DNA of 64,000 bases. It comes from Streptomyces sp. CA-278952. GTDB lineage: Bacteria > Actinomycetota > Actinomycetes > Streptomycetales > Streptomycetaceae. How positions within the stretch are numbered: the stretch's first letter is position 1; each line of letters starts with the position of its first letter. Below the pieces are notes generated by a model, which saw only the letters and a list, made by a program, of their open reading frames with translations, did no database searches and was not told the origin of the DNA. This document shows, one piece after another, positions 16,300 through 26,376 of this stretch. The stretch spans positions 2,480,001 to 2,544,000 of the forward strand of contig NZ_CP112880.1 of NCBI RefSeq assembly GCF_028747205.1, in the 5' to 3' direction. Position numbers and translations under genes: made by a program.

Positions 16300-19200
16300 T
16301 CAGCTGCCCTGGTCGGAGCCCTTCTCGGCTCCTTCGGCCGCATCCGGCTTCCTCGCCGGATCCGCCTTCTCCGCGTCCGCCGGCTTCCCGGCGCTCGCGG
16401 GCTCGGCCGAGCTGTCCGGCTTGGCGTCGTCCGCCGGCTTCTCGGCGCCGTCGGCCTTGTCCCCCTCGCTGCCCGCCTTGGGCTGCGCGGCGGCGGCTCG
16501 CTCCAGGGCGTCCTGAAGAGCCTCCTGGGCCTTGCCGTAGGCCGGCCAGTCCTGCTCCTGCAGCGCCTTCTCACCGTCCGAGTACGCCTTCTGGGCGTCC
16601 GCGATGGCCTTCTTGAGCGCCGCGCTGCCGGTGGCCGGGGGCTCATCGGTCTCGCCCGGCGGCTCCTCGGTGTCGGGCGGTGGCGTGGCCCCGTCGTCCT
16701 CGACCCCGAAGACGGCGTTGAGCGCCTCCCCGAGGCTGTTCTCGAAGACGATCTTCGAACCGTACGAGGCGGCCACCTTGCGCAGCAGCGGGTAGTTCTG
16801 GTTGCCACCGCGCGTGTAGACGGGCTCGATGTAGAGGAAGCCGCCTTCGAGCGGCACCGTCAGCAGGTTGCCGTACTCGATGTCGGAGTCCGTGCCCTTG
16901 AGGTCCCGCACGAACGTGGCGACGTCCTCGTTGCCGTTGAGCTCACTCTGTACCTGGCCGGGGCCCTTCACCGTGGAGGTGACCCGTAGCAGCCGCATCT
17001 CGCCGTAGTCCTTGCTGGCCGCGTCCGCGTTCACCGCCATGAAGGCACCCAGGTTGGGGCGCCCTCGGGGAGTGAACGTGGTGGTCAGCGAGAACTGCTG
17101 CTCGTCCTGGCCCGGCATCTTCATGCTCAGGTAGTACGGCGGGACGGAGCCGGGCTCCTTGTTGGTCGGGTCGTCCGGCACCTGCCACGCGTCACTGCCG
17201 CTGTAGAACTGCGCGGGGTCCTCGACGTGATAGCGGGTGAGCAGCTCGCGCTGGACCTTGAAGAGGTCCTGCGGATACCGCAGGTGGTCCATGAGCTCCT
17301 GCGGAATCTCCCCGCGGGACTCGACCGTCCCCGGGAACGCCTTGCGCCAGGTCTTGAGGACCGGGTCCTTGGTGTCCCACTCGTAGAGCTTGACCTTGCC
17401 GTCATAGGCGTCGACGGTGGCCTTAACCGAGTTGCGGATGTAGTTGACCTGGTTCTGCTGGGCGACGACCGCGCGCTGGTTGGTGGTCAGCGAGTCGGCC
17501 GTGGTGTCGCCGAGCGTGGTCCGGGACGCGTACGGATAGCCGTTGCTCGTGGTGTACGCGTCGACGATCCACTGGATCCGGCCGTCGACGACCGCCGGGT
17601 AGGCGTCGCCGTCGATGGTCAGCCACGGGGCGACCGCCTCGACGCGCTCCTTGGGCGTGCGGTTGTACAGGATCCGCGAGCCCTCACCGATGGCTCCCGA
17701 GTACATGATCTGCGGCTCGCTGAAGGAGACCGCGTACGCGGCACGGTTGAAGGTGTTGGAGAGGTTGACCCCGCTGTCGCCCTTGTAGCTGGTGGTCTTC
17801 TCGCCGTCCTCCTCGTAGTCGAGCTCCTTCTGGGGCCCGCCGACGATGGAGTACTGCTGGGTGTTCTCGCCGTAGTAGATCCGCTGCTCGTACTTGCCGA
17901 ACTCACCGGTGGTGGGCAGCCCCGACTCGCTGAAGTCCGGAGACCCCGTCGGATTCGTCCCGGTGGTGGTGCCCTTGGCCGCGATGGCGCCGTAGCCGTG
18001 GGTGTACGTGAAGTGGTCGTTGATCCAGTTCCGCTTGGGCAGGCCCTGGATGTTCAGCTCACGCAGACCGATGACGGTGTCCTGCTCCTTGCCGTCCTTG
18101 TCCTTGTAGCGGTCGACGTCCAGTGTCTTGGGGAACTGGTAGTAGTTCCTCCGCTGCTGGAGCTGCTGGAAGGCCGGGGAGACGACGTTGGGGTCCATCA
18201 CCCGGTAGCTGGCGGCCGTGCTGGCCGCCGCCCGCAGCTTGGTGTCGTCCTCCGTCGTCGCCTGGCCCTCGTAGTCGTCCACCGTGGCGTCATCGATGTC
18301 ATACGCGTCGCGTGTGGCATTGATGTTCTTCTTGATGAACTCCGCTTCCTTGGCCTGCTCGTTCGGCTGGACCTGGAACTTCTGCACGATCGCCGGGTAG
18401 AGCCCGCCGATCAGGATCGCCGAGAGCACCATCAGGCCGAAGCCGATGACCGGGAGCTGCCAGGTGCGGCGCCACAGCGTCGCGAAGAACAGCACGGCGC
18501 AGATGGCCGCGATGCAGAACAGGATGGTCTTCGCCGGGAGGTAGGCGTTGGCGTCGACGTACCGCAGGCCCGTCCAGTTGTCCGCGGCCTTGAAGTCACT
18601 GGACTTCACCGCCAGCCCGTACCGGTCGAGCCAGTACGCCACGGCCTTCAGGGAGACGAAGATGCCCAGCAGTACCGAGAGGTGGCCGGTGGCCGCCCCG
18701 GTGGCGCGGGCGCCGGGGCTGGTGATGCGCAGCCCACCGTACAGATAGTGGGTCAGCGCGGCGGCGATCAGCGAGAGCACGGTCGCCGCGAAGCCGAAGC
18801 CCAGCAGGAAGCGGTAGAACGGCAGGTCGAAAGCGAAGAAGGCGACGTCCAGCCCGAACTGGGGGTCCTTCTGGTTGAACGGCACGCCGTTGACGTACAG
18901 CAGCCACGTACGCCACTGGCCGGAGGCGGAAGCTCCGGCGATCAGCGCGACGAGCGCCGTGACGGCGAGCAGCACCCACTTCTTGTAGGGGGCGATGCTC
19001 ATCCGGTAGCGGTCCAGGCTCTGCTGCTCCAGAGACATCGCGCTCAGCGGCGGCCGGAGCCGGTGCGCGAGCCAGATGTTCACACCGATGGCGATCGCCA
19101 TCAGCAGTCCGAAGACGAGGAACAGCCCGATCTTGGTCCACAGGGTGGTGGTGAAGACGGATGAATACGCGACCGACCTGTACCAGAGCCAGTCCGTCCA

Positions 19201-19335
19201 GAACCCGGCGAACATGACGAAGGCCATGGCGAGAACCGCCAGGACACCCAAAGTCATGAGCAGGGTACGGGCGCGCCGGGACGGGCGGCCGACTCTGATC
19301 CGTGGCCCGGTCGGGCCTCCGCCGCGGTCCGGCAT
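16300..19335 (-). CDS. UPF0182 family large membrane protein
   Basis: A 1011-residue membrane protein of a family conserved in actinobacteria and cyanobacteria (M. tuberculosis Rv3193c), function unknown. About seven transmembrane helices fill residues 25-330 ([40 protein letters not shown], and others), followed by a large domain probably outside the cell that carries family motifs such as [19 protein letters not shown]. The last 120 residues are an Ala/Lys/Glu/Asp-rich tail with repeated KPADAEK-like words. The start chosen is ATG 19335 ([20 protein letters not shown]); GTG 19356 is also possible. Divergent from the PPA1309 gene. Confidence 0.88.
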   Translation of the reverse strand: MPDRGGGPTGPRIRVGRPSRRARTLLMTLGVLAVLAMAFVMFAGFWTDWLWYRSVAYSSVFTTTLWTKIGLFLVFGLLMAIAIGVNIWLAHRLRPPLSAMSLEQQSLDRYRMSIAPYKKWVLLAVTALVALIAGASASGQWRTWLLYVNGVPFNQKDPQFGLDVAFFAFDLPFYRFLLGFGFAATVLSLIAAALTHYLYGGLRITSPGARATGAATGHLSVLLGIFVSLKAVAYWLDRYGLAVKSSDFKAADNWTGLRYVDANAYLPAKTILFCIAAICAVLFFATLWRRTWQLPVIGFGLMVLSAILIGGLYPAIVQKFQVQPNEQAKEAEFIKKNINATRDAYDIDDATVDDYEGQATTEDDTKLRAAASTAASYRVMDPNVVSPAFQQLQQRRNYYQFPKTLDVDRYKDKDGKEQDTVIGLRELNIQGLPKRNWINDHFTYTHGYGAIAAKGTTTGTNPTGSPDFSESGLPTTGEFGKYEQRIYYGENTQQYSIVGGPQKELDYEEDGEKTTSYKGDSGVNLSNTFNRAAYAVSFSEPQIMYSGAIGEGSRILYNRTPKERVEAVAPWLTIDGDAYPAVVDGRIQWIVDAYTTSNGYPYASRTTLGDTTADSLTTNQRAVVAQQNQVNYIRNSVKATVDAYDGKVKLYEWDTKDPVLKTWRKAFPGTVESRGEIPQELMDHLRYPQDLFKVQRELLTRYHVEDPAQFYSGSDAWQVPDDPTNKEPGSVPPYYLSMKMPGQDEQQFSLTTTFTPRGRPNLGAFMAVNADAASKDYGEMRLLRVTSTVKGPGQVQSELNGNEDVATFVRDLKGTDSDIEYGNLLTVPLEGGFLYIEPVYTRGGNQNYPLLRKVAASYGSKIVFENSLGEALNAVFGVEDDGATPPPDTEEPPGETDEPPATGSAALKKAIADAQKAYSDGEKALQEQDWPAYGKAQEALQDALERAAAAQPKAGSEGDKADGAEKPADDAKPDSSAEPASAGKPADAEKADPARKPDAAEGAEKGSDQGS

Positions 19336-19470
19336 CTGGAAAGCCAACGTGCGCACCTCGTAGTTCGCGGTCGTGTGGACGGGCCCAGCGATCCTGGAGC
19401 CCACCTATGCAACTTACTGAGGCTTTACCTAGTTCCCGTTCCCGGGGCGGAAGGAGGCAGGATATTGCCC

Positions 19471-20031
19471 ATGCCCAACGTTTCCCCCGCAGGACCCCCG
19501 ATGGCCGCGAGTCCGCTCACCGTCGCCGTCCTCGAAATCGACGCCTATGCCTCCAACCTCGGCTGGGACCAGCCCGCCCGGCTGTTCGCCCTGGTCGACA
19601 CCGCACAGCTGCGGGTCCAGGAGCCCGGTCTCGCCCGTCAGCTGGGCCTGGAGGACCCCAGCTCCTCCGTCGCCGCACTCACCCCGATCGAGCAGGACGA
19701 ACTTCCGCCGGGCACCGCGCTCGACGACTTCCTCGGCACGATCGCCTGGCCCGACGCCGTGGTCGGCTGCGCCATGACGGTGGAACGGCTGATGCTGCCG
19801 CCGTCCGCCGAGACCTCCGTGCCGGAGGGTCTGAACGACAAGCAGCTGACCCAGTGGGTCGCCAAGCACCCCGACCGGCAGGAGGTGCGGATGACCGTGG
19901 CCGTCCTGCGGGACGGGGCCCGCGAGTCCGCCGTACGGCTGCGCGAGAAGGACTCCCCCACCGAGGTGCTGACCGGCTCCGGTCTGGTGCCCGGCCTGGC
20001 CGAGGCGCTGGCGGCGACGTTCGAGTCCTGA
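19471..20031 (+). CDS. PPA1309 family protein
   Basis: A 186-residue soluble protein of a conserved actinobacterial family with no known function. Recognisable stretches are LTVAVLEIDAYASNLGWDQP, ARLFALVDTAQL, IEQDELPPGTALDDFLGTIA and WPDAVVGCAMTVERLMLP. AAGGAGG at 19451-19457 is 13 bases from the ATG at 19471, but only 7 from an in-frame TTG at 19465, so the true start may be that TTG. The gene faces the PDZ protease gene tail to tail and is divergent from the UPF0182 gene, the same company it keeps in mycobacteria. Confidence 0.82.
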   Translation: MPNVSPAGPPMAASPLTVAVLEIDAYASNLGWDQPARLFALVDTAQLRVQEPGLARQLGLEDPSSSVAALTPIEQDELPPGTALDDFLGTIAWPDAVVGCAMTVERLMLPPSAETSVPEGLNDKQLTQWVAKHPDRQEVRMTVAVLRDGARESAVRLREKDSPTEVLTGSGLVPGLAEALAATFES

Positions 20032-20079
20032 TCGGGCCGCTGCCCGGGGCCGCCGTACGGTTCCCGGGCGGCGCGGCCG

Positions 20080-21195
20080 TCAGCCGGTCGAGCAGCTCGG
20101 CAGGCCCGCGGTCTTCCCCGTACGGATCTGCTCCATCGACTTCGTGGCGTCCTCGATGGTCTTGACCCGCACCAGGGTGAGCCCGTCAGGCGTGTCGGCG
20201 GCGGCCGACACGCAGTTGTCGTCGGGGGTGAGGAAGTAGCGGGCGCCGGCGTTCCTGGCCCCGACCAGCTTCATGTTGATGCCGCCGATCGGGCCGACCG
20301 TACCCGCGTCGTCGATGGTGCCGGTGCCCGCGACGAACTTGCCGCCGGTCAGGTCACCCGGGGTGAGCTTGTCGATGATGCCGAGGGAGAACATCAGGCC
20401 GGCGCTCGGCCCGCCGACGTCCGCGAGCTTGATGTCGATCTCGAACGGGAACGTGTGGTCCGTCCCGGCCCTGATCCCGACGATCGCCCGGTCCTTCCCG
20501 CCCCCCTCGCCGTCGCCCTCGGCGGCGGGGGCCTTCGCGGTCCTGATGGTGATCTCCTCGCCGCCCTCGGGGGCGCGCCCGGCCTTCTCGGCCGCGGCGG
20601 CGGTCTTCGCCGGGATGATGGTAAAGGTGACGTCTTCGCCGGGCTGGTGCTTGGTGACGAGCTTCGCGACGTCGCCGGGCTCCTTGACCGCGGTGCCGTC
20701 GACGGCCTTGATCACGTCGCCCGCGTGCAGCTTGTCCTCGGAGGGGCTGCCCTTGACCACCGTGGAGACCACGACCTGGGTGGCGACCGGGATGTCCAGC
20801 TCCTCCAGGGCGGCCACCTTGGCGCTCTCCTGGGACTGGCTGAACTCCTCGGCGTTCTCCTGGGTGGACTGCTCCTCGGTCTTGCCGTCCGGGTAGAGCG
20901 TGTCGTGCGGCACCACGACGCTGTCGTGGGCCAGCCAGCCGTAGACGGCCTCGAAGATGTTCATCCGGTACTCCGCCCCGGTGACGCGGACCGTCGTCAT
21001 GTTGAGGTGCCCGGACGCCGGGTACGTCTTGCGACCGGAGATCTGCAGGACGGGCTCGCCACGCGCGTCGCCCAGCGTGTTCACCGTCGGTCCGGGGGAC
21101 ATCTCCGAATACGGCACTTTGATCAGCACGCCTGCGCAGAGCAGCGCGATGAGGACGAGGGCGGAGGCGAGCATCGTCGCGGTGCTGCGTGGCAT
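20080..21195 (-). CDS. YlbL-like PDZ/Lon (S16) serine protease
   Basis: A 371-residue membrane-anchored protease related to Bacillus YlbL. An N-terminal transmembrane anchor (LASALVLIALLCAGVLIKV) is followed by a conserved outer domain (YSEMSPGPTVNTLG), a PDZ domain near residues 130-200 (GSPSEDKLHAGDVIKAVDG) and a Lon-type proteolytic domain. The catalytic Ser is in ADVGGPSAGLMFSLGI and the Lys in GGINMKLVGARNAGA. Disordered Ala/Glu/Gly inserts occur after the PDZ domain. It is M. tuberculosis Rv3194c-like. A role in clearing damaged membrane or septal proteins is known for YlbL and is only inferred here. Confidence 0.92.
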   Translation of the reverse strand: MPRSTATMLASALVLIALLCAGVLIKVPYSEMSPGPTVNTLGDARGEPVLQISGRKTYPASGHLNMTTVRVTGAEYRMNIFEAVYGWLAHDSVVVPHDTLYPDGKTEEQSTQENAEEFSQSQESAKVAALEELDIPVATQVVVSTVVKGSPSEDKLHAGDVIKAVDGTAVKEPGDVAKLVTKHQPGEDVTFTIIPAKTAAAAEKAGRAPEGGEEITIRTAKAPAAEGDGEGGGKDRAIVGIRAGTDHTFPFEIDIKLADVGGPSAGLMFSLGIIDKLTPGDLTGGKFVAGTGTIDDAGTVGPIGGINMKLVGARNAGARYFLTPDDNCVSAAADTPDGLTLVRVKTIEDATKSMEQIRTGKTAGLPSCSTG

Positions 21196-21297
21196 GGAAC
21201 GACAGTACGGGAAGGGCCTGTCAGTGCACCGCCGGGGCCGGTCCGTACGGGGAGACCGGAACGCGGCGGAAGGTGGTCACGCGGCGTGCGTCGGTCT

Positions 21298-21468
21298 TCA
21301 GAGAGCCCCGGAACCGGAGTGCGATTTCTCCATCGCGTCACGGAACCTGGCGTAGCCGGCGAGTTCGGTGACATCGCCGGTCGTGCGATTGCGGGCAGCC
21401 CAACTCGCCCATATCGCACCACCGACAGCAGCGAAAAGTGGAATCAACAGCCAAGCGAGTGCCGCCAT
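21298..21468 (-). CDS. Small single-pass membrane protein
   Basis: A 56-residue protein, MAALAWLLIPLFAAVGG onward, with one N-terminal transmembrane helix (residues 5-24) followed by a short charged cytoplasmic tail (NRTTGDVTELAGYARFRDAM). The ATG at 21468 has GGGAGG 5 bases upstream, which strongly supports it as a real gene. It lies between the YlbL-like protease (downstream, same strand) and moaE. Its function is unknown; small membrane partners of proteases are one possibility. Confidence 0.75.
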   Translation of the reverse strand: MAALAWLLIPLFAAVGGAIWASWAARNRTTGDVTELAGYARFRDAMEKSHSGSGAL

Positions 21469-21594
21469 CACGACCTCCCTACCCCATGAGCGACCGGATG
21501 CCCGATCAGCAGATTAACGATCCGGAAGACCAACGCTCATGGCGGGGGTGCGGTTACGCAAATCGGGGCTGATGCGCCCCGGTCCGGTTTGCGC

Positions 21595-22056
<462 letters not shown>

Positions 22057-22107
22057 GCTCCCATCGTGCCGTACGGCTCCGACATCCCGGAATTGCTTGT
22101 TCTTCCG

Positions 22108-22123
22108 GCGGCCGGCCGGCCGC
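22108..22123. terminator. GC palindrome between the SDR gene and moaE
   Basis: GCGGCCGGCCGGCCGC is a perfect 16-base palindrome followed on the plus strand by TTT. It may be the terminator of the SDR gene that ends at 22163 on the minus strand. Confidence 0.4.
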
Positions 22124-22162
22124 TTTGGAGCCTCCTACAGGGCCTCGGGCGCGGCCGAGCGG

Positions 22163-23314
22163 TCAGATGCGGCGGCGGGCCTTGCGGGCACGGCGCACCA
22201 CGGCGGCAGCGCCGAGCAGGGCGACCGTCGCTCCGGCCGCTCCAGCGGCGGTGGCGTCCTTGCGGCCGAGGCGGCGCCCGGCGAGCGTGTGGCGGCCCTC
22301 GACCTCTTCGAGGAGGGCTCCGAGCACCTCCTCGTTCGTCCACTTCGGCCGCCACCCCACGTCGTGGAGCCTGCTGACGCTGACCACCCAGGGGTGCATC
22401 GTGTACGCCAGGTCACCGGCCGGGGACGGGGTGAGGCCGATCCGGTGCAGCCGGGCGGCGGCCCCGAGCGCGACGGCGGAGGGCAGCTCCATCCGGCGCA
22501 CCCCGCTGAGCTCCTCGACCTCCTCCTGCTCCAGCCAGCCGTCGCAGCCGACCGCGAACTCGCCGTCGATCTTCTCCAGGGCGGCGTACTCCAGCGCCGT
22601 CACCAGGTCCTCGACATGGCAGAACTGCCAGGTGGGGCGCGATCCGGCGACGACCAGAAGGCGCGGAGACTCGAAGTAGCGGGTCAAGGCGGTGTCGGTG
22701 CCGCCGACCAGGACGGTGGGACGCACGACGGTGACATTGAGCCCGGGGTGGGCGCGCGGGGCCCGGCGGCCGAGCCGCTCGATCTCCAGGAGGTCGCCGA
22801 CCCCGGTGGCCTCGGCGGTGGCTCGCAGCTCGGCGTCCTCGGAGAGCGGCACATCGTTGTCGGCGAGCGCCCCGTAGACCATCGCCGAGGTGCACAGCAC
22901 GACCCGGTGGACCCCGACGGCGGCCGCGGCGGTGAGCACGGTCTGGGTGCCGCGTACGTTGTACGCGCTGCGGGCGGCGGGGTCGGTCTCCAGGTCGAGA
23001 TCGAGGGCCAGGTGGACGACGACGTCCGCGCCGCGCAGCTTCTCGGCGATCGCCGGATCCCGTACGTCCAGAATGTGCCAGGTCGCCTCGGAGACCTCTC
23101 CCCGGCGCTCGTCGATCGCGATGACCTGCTTGATCGCGTCGGATGCGGCGAGGTGGGCGGTCAGCAGTTCGCCGATGCCGGTGGCGGCACCGGTGACCGC
23201 GACGACGGGGCCCCGGTTTCTGGGGGTCCTGGGGCGTTTCGTTTCGGGTGTGCTCTCGGGCGAGGGGTCGGTCAGGTTTCGCGCTGCGCGAACCTGCGGA
23301 TCTGGGGAACTCAC
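22163..23314 (-). CDS. NAD-dependent epimerase/SDR-family protein with C-terminal hydrophobic tail
   Basis: A 383-residue extended-SDR protein. The Rossmann motif is VVAVTGAATGIGELLTAHL; further landmarks are HILDVRDP, ADVVVHLAL, YNVRGTQTVLTAAAAVG and LCTSAMVYG. The usual YxxxK is not obvious, since the segment after SAMVYG differs, so catalysis is uncertain. The last 30 residues are an Ala/Gly/Val hydrophobic stretch ending in RRARKARRRI, which suggests a membrane anchor with a basic stop. GTG 23314 has GGAG 8 bases upstream. It is divergent from the metalloprotease-like gene. Similar proteins occur next to this block in mycobacteria. Confidence 0.8.
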   Translation of the reverse strand: MSSPDPQVRAARNLTDPSPESTPETKRPRTPRNRGPVVAVTGAATGIGELLTAHLAASDAIKQVIAIDERRGEVSEATWHILDVRDPAIAEKLRGADVVVHLALDLDLETDPAARSAYNVRGTQTVLTAAAAVGVHRVVLCTSAMVYGALADNDVPLSEDAELRATAEATGVGDLLEIERLGRRAPRAHPGLNVTVVRPTVLVGGTDTALTRYFESPRLLVVAGSRPTWQFCHVEDLVTALEYAALEKIDGEFAVGCDGWLEQEEVEELSGVRRMELPSAVALGAAARLHRIGLTPSPAGDLAYTMHPWVVSVSRLHDVGWRPKWTNEEVLGALLEEVEGRHTLAGRRLGRKDATAAGAAGATVALLGAAAVVRRARKARRRI

Positions 23315-23339
23315 CGGGCGTCTCCAGCGGTTGTCTTCA

Positions 23340-23366
23340 GTACGTACCCGAATGACGCGTACGTAC
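23340..23366. promoter_or_regulatory. Paired GTACGTAC palindromes in a divergent promoter region
   Basis: Two copies of the self-palindromic octamer GTACGTAC (23340-23347 and 23359-23366) are separated by 11 bases, so their centres are 19 bases apart, about two helical turns. They lie 26 bases upstream of the SDR start. This looks like a binding site for a dimeric regulator contacting one DNA face. Confidence 0.45.
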
Positions 23367-23504
23367 CAGGTGGCGTCCATCCTGCCGCAGGCCGGGAGTC
23401 GGCGGAGCACTGAGGCCCGAAGCGGGCGTGGTGTCTACGCTGGATGGTGATGTCGGGCAGTCGCCGCCGGTTCGAGCCGGCGGCCCTACGAGCCGAGGAA
23501 ACCC

Positions 23505-24986
23505 GTGAGTGACACCCCATTCGGATTCGGCCTTCCGCCGGAGGAGCCGGAGAACGGCGACGAGGGCAAGAAGAAGGACCCCACCGAAGGTGGGCAGAGC
23601 GCGGGCGGGCCCGGGGGCCCGTTCGGATTCGGGCCGGGAGCTGGCGGGGACAACCCGTTCGCCGCAATGTTCGGCTCGATGAATCCGAACGATCTCGGCG
23701 CCGCCTTCCAGCAGCTCGGTCAGATGCTGAGCTACGAGGGCGGTCCCGTGAACTGGGACATGGCCAAGCAGATCGCCCGCCAGACGGTCTCACAGGGCGC
23801 CCCGGACGGCTCCAAGGACGCCAGTGTGGGCCCGTCCGAGCGCACGGCGGTCGACGAGGCGCTGCGGCTGGCGGACCTGTGGCTGGACGGCGTGACGTCG
23901 ATGCCGTCCGGTTCGGTCTCCACCGTGGCGTGGAGCCGCGCGGAGTGGGTCGAGGCCTCGCTGCCGGCCTGGCAGCAGCTGGTCGACCCGGTGGCCGAGC
24001 GGGTGGGCTTGGCGATGGGCGATGTGCTGCCCGAGGAGATGCAGGCCATGGCGGGCCCGCTGATCGGCATGATGCGGTCGATGGGCGGCGCCATGTTCGG
24101 CCAGCAGATCGGGCAGGCCGTGGGCGTGCTGGCCGGTGAGGTGGTCGGTTCCACCGACATCGGGCTGCCGCTGGGACCGGCGGGCAAGGCCGCGCTGCTC
24201 CCGCTGAACGTGGAGAAGTTCGGCAAGGACCTCAGCGTCCCGCAGGACGAGGTCCGGCTGTATCTGGCCCTGCGCGAGGCCGCTCACCAGCGGCTCTTCG
24301 CTCATGTGCCGTGGCTGCGGTCGCATCTGTTCGGCGCCGTCGAGGCGTACGCCCGCGGCATCAAGGTCGACACCAGCAAGCTGGAGGATGTCGTCGGCCA
24401 GTTCGACCCCTCACAGCCGGAGCAGTTGCAGGACGCCCTTCAGCAGGGCATGTTCCAGCCGGAGGACACGCCCGAGCAGAAGGCGTCCCTGGCCCGTCTG
24501 GAGACGGCTCTCGCGCTGGTGGAGGGCTGGGTGGACGCGGTGGTCCACGAGGCTGCGAAGTCCCGGCTGACCTCGTCCGACGCGCTGCGCGAGACGATGC
24601 GCCGGCGCCGTGCCTCCGGTGGTCCGGCCGAGCAGACGTTCGCCACGCTCATCGGTCTCCAGCTGCGCCCGCGCCGGCTGCGGGACGCCTCGCGCCTGTG
24701 GGCCTCGCTCACGGACGCCCGGGGTCTGGAGGGGCGGGACGCGCTCTGGGCCCACCCGGACATGCTGCCGACGGCCCACGATCTGGACGACCCGGACGGC
24801 TTCGTCCATCACGAGCAGGCCGACTTCTCCGAGCTGGACAAGATGCTCGGCGAGGCCGCACAGGGGCGCTCCGGCAAGCCGAAGGCCCCGGAAGCCTCCG
24901 AGGCCCCGGAGGCCGCCGAGTCCGAGGCCGACGATCAGGGCGAGGGCAAGCGCGACGAGGACGGCAAGGACGGCCGCGACCAGTGA
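23505..24986 (+). CDS. Zinc-dependent metalloprotease-like protein (DUF2342)
   Basis: A 493-residue soluble protein of the actinobacterial DUF2342/zincin-like family. A low-complexity N-terminus (GGPGGPFGFGPGAGG) leads into NPNDLGAAFQQLGQML. The core has WSRAEWVEASLPAWQQLVDP, MFGQQIGQAVGVLAGEVVGS, and LREAAHQRLFAHVPWLRSHL where the family's zinc-ligand helix lies, plus VEGWVDAVVHEAA with a second His-Glu. The C-terminal 60 residues are acidic, Ala/Glu-rich. GTG 23505 (VSDTPFGFG) follows GAGGAAACC. The Nudix gene overlaps its end by 4 bases, so the two are translated together. Substrate unknown. Confidence 0.82.
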   Translation: MSDTPFGFGLPPEEPENGDEGKKKDPTEGGQSAGGPGGPFGFGPGAGGDNPFAAMFGSMNPNDLGAAFQQLGQMLSYEGGPVNWDMAKQIARQTVSQGAPDGSKDASVGPSERTAVDEALRLADLWLDGVTSMPSGSVSTVAWSRAEWVEASLPAWQQLVDPVAERVGLAMGDVLPEEMQAMAGPLIGMMRSMGGAMFGQQIGQAVGVLAGEVVGSTDIGLPLGPAGKAALLPLNVEKFGKDLSVPQDEVRLYLALREAAHQRLFAHVPWLRSHLFGAVEAYARGIKVDTSKLEDVVGQFDPSQPEQLQDALQQGMFQPEDTPEQKASLARLETALALVEGWVDAVVHEAAKSRLTSSDALRETMRRRRASGGPAEQTFATLIGLQLRPRRLRDASRLWASLTDARGLEGRDALWAHPDMLPTAHDLDDPDGFVHHEQADFSELDKMLGEAAQGRSGKPKAPEASEAPEAAESEADDQGEGKRDEDGKDGRDQ

Positions 24987-25522
24987 CCCTGCACGACGAT
25001 GCCACCCTCGTACTGAAGGCGTACGCCCCCGGGGACGAGGCAGGTGACCAGGCCGAGCTGCGTCAGGCCTATCTGGATCACCTGGCACAGCACGAGGACG
25101 GCATGGGGAAGGCGTGCCGGGCCGGGCATCTGACGGGGAGCGCCCTGGTGATCGATCCGGAGCGGGGGAAGGTTCTGCTGACCTTGCACCGGAAGCTCCG
25201 GATGTGGCTCCAGATGGGCGGCCACTGCGAGGAGCAGGACGCCACCCTGGAGGCGGCGGCGCTCCGTGAGGCGACGGAGGAGTCAGGCATCACGGGGCTC
25301 ACCCTGCTGCCCGGCGGACCGGTCCGGCTGGACCGGCACCCGATTCCGTCTCCCTGTAACTGGCACCTCGATGTGCAGTACGCCGCGCTGGCCCCGCCCG
25401 GAGCGGCGGAGCGGATCAGCGAGGAGTCCCTGGAGCTGCGCTGGTTCGGCTACGCGGACGTGCCCGGTGTCGCCGACGCGTCCGTCGTGCGCCTCCTGGA
25501 GGCGACGCGGTCCCGGCTGTAG
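24983..25522 (+). CDS. Nudix hydrolase
   Basis: A 179-residue Nudix-fold hydrolase. The Nudix box is seen in a variant form: WLQMGGHCEEQDATLEAAAL leading to REATEESGI; the REATEESG part is canonical, while the spacing of the first Gly is one residue longer than the classic pattern, as in several actinobacterial members. LVIDPERGKVLLTLHRKL is the strand before it. GTG 24983 overlaps the previous stop as GTGA. Substrate cannot be inferred; nucleotide-diphosphate compounds are usual. The gene ends at a 15-bp hairpin. Confidence 0.85.
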   Translation: MTLHDDATLVLKAYAPGDEAGDQAELRQAYLDHLAQHEDGMGKACRAGHLTGSALVIDPERGKVLLTLHRKLRMWLQMGGHCEEQDATLEAAALREATEESGITGLTLLPGGPVRLDRHPIPSPCNWHLDVQYAALAPPGAAERISEESLELRWFGYADVPGVADASVVRLLEATRSRL

Positions 25523-25543
25523 CGGCAGGCCGCATGGATATGC

Positions 25544-25577
25544 GTAAGGGGCGGCCTCTCTGGAGGCCGCCCCTTAC
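25544..25577. terminator. Bidirectional terminator between Nudix and AIM24 genes
   Basis: GTAAGGGGCGGCCTC-TCTG-GAGGCCGCCCCTTAC is a perfect 15-bp stem with a 4-base loop between two convergent genes. No T tract. Confidence 0.85.
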
Positions 25578-25601
25578 CGCTGTGCCCTGTGGGCGCCGGT
25601 A

Positions 25602-26357
25602 TCAGTTCCAGGCGTTGTTCTGGTTCTGGCCGTGGGAGCCCTGCTGGCCCATGCCGAGCTGGGCGCGGGCGCCCTGGCCGATCTGGGCGTTCTGCGGAGG
25701 CATGACCTCGCTCGGCTGGACCAGGGCGAAGCCCTGGCCGAGGAAGCTCAGCTCCCAGCCCTCTCCGGTGTTGCCGCGACGCCTGATGACCCCCGAGGAG
25801 TGCGTCTGGGCCTGCATCTGCACACGCAGGGAGCTGGACCAGGCGACGATCGCGTCCGCGTCGACGTTGACGTACTTCTCGGGCGTGACCTGCATCATCA
25901 GGGGCTGGCCCGAGGTCATGAGGGCGACCTTGCCCGAGCCGGAGATGTTGAGCTGATACTTGCCGCTGCCGGAGATCCCGTACTGGCTGTCCACCGCGAT
26001 GACCTCGGTATGCAGGGAGGAGTCGAGCGCGAGGACGTAGGAGCTGTCCACGGTCATCCCCTCGCGGTCGACGTCCACGACGTGGATGTACTGCGCGAGG
26101 TTGGCGAGGTAAACGGTGCCCTGGCCGGACACGCGCATCAGGTCGAGGCCCTCGCCGGTGTTCGCGCGGGCGCGGCGCTGGCCCTGGGACTGGTATTCCC
26201 CGTCGAAGTCCATCAGGCCCTGGTAGGCGACCATGGCGCCCTTGCGGGCGAGCACGTCGTCGTGGCCGGTCAGCGAGACGCGCAGGAGCTGCGGGTTCTG
26301 GATCGCGTAGCGGTCCTGGGTCTGCTGCTCGGTGTGGCTGAAAAGCGGACTCTGCAT
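25602..26357 (-). CDS. AIM24 family protein (third gene of the TerD-AIM24 operon)
   Basis: A 251-residue soluble beta-rich protein of the AIM24 family (mitochondrial AIM24 and bacterial TryP-like relatives; function in bacteria unknown). Family features are LARKGAMVAYQGLMDFDGEYQ near the N-terminus, the repeated Gly-rich turns (GISGSGKYQLNISGSGKVAL), NVDADAIVAWSSSL and ELSFLGQGFALVQPSE at the end. The C-terminus is Gln/Asn/Gly-rich. ATG 26357 lies 19 bases after the next AIM24 gene. It probably forms hetero-oligomers with its two neighbours, which is inference. Confidence 0.88.
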   Translation of the reverse strand: MQSPLFSHTEQQTQDRYAIQNPQLLRVSLTGHDDVLARKGAMVAYQGLMDFDGEYQSQGQRRARANTGEGLDLMRVSGQGTVYLANLAQYIHVVDVDREGMTVDSSYVLALDSSLHTEVIAVDSQYGISGSGKYQLNISGSGKVALMTSGQPLMMQVTPEKYVNVDADAIVAWSSSLRVQMQAQTHSSGVIRRRGNTGEGWELSFLGQGFALVQPSEVMPPQNAQIGQGARAQLGMGQQGSHGQNQNNAWN

Positions 26358-26376
26358 GATGTGTTCTCCCTCCCCG

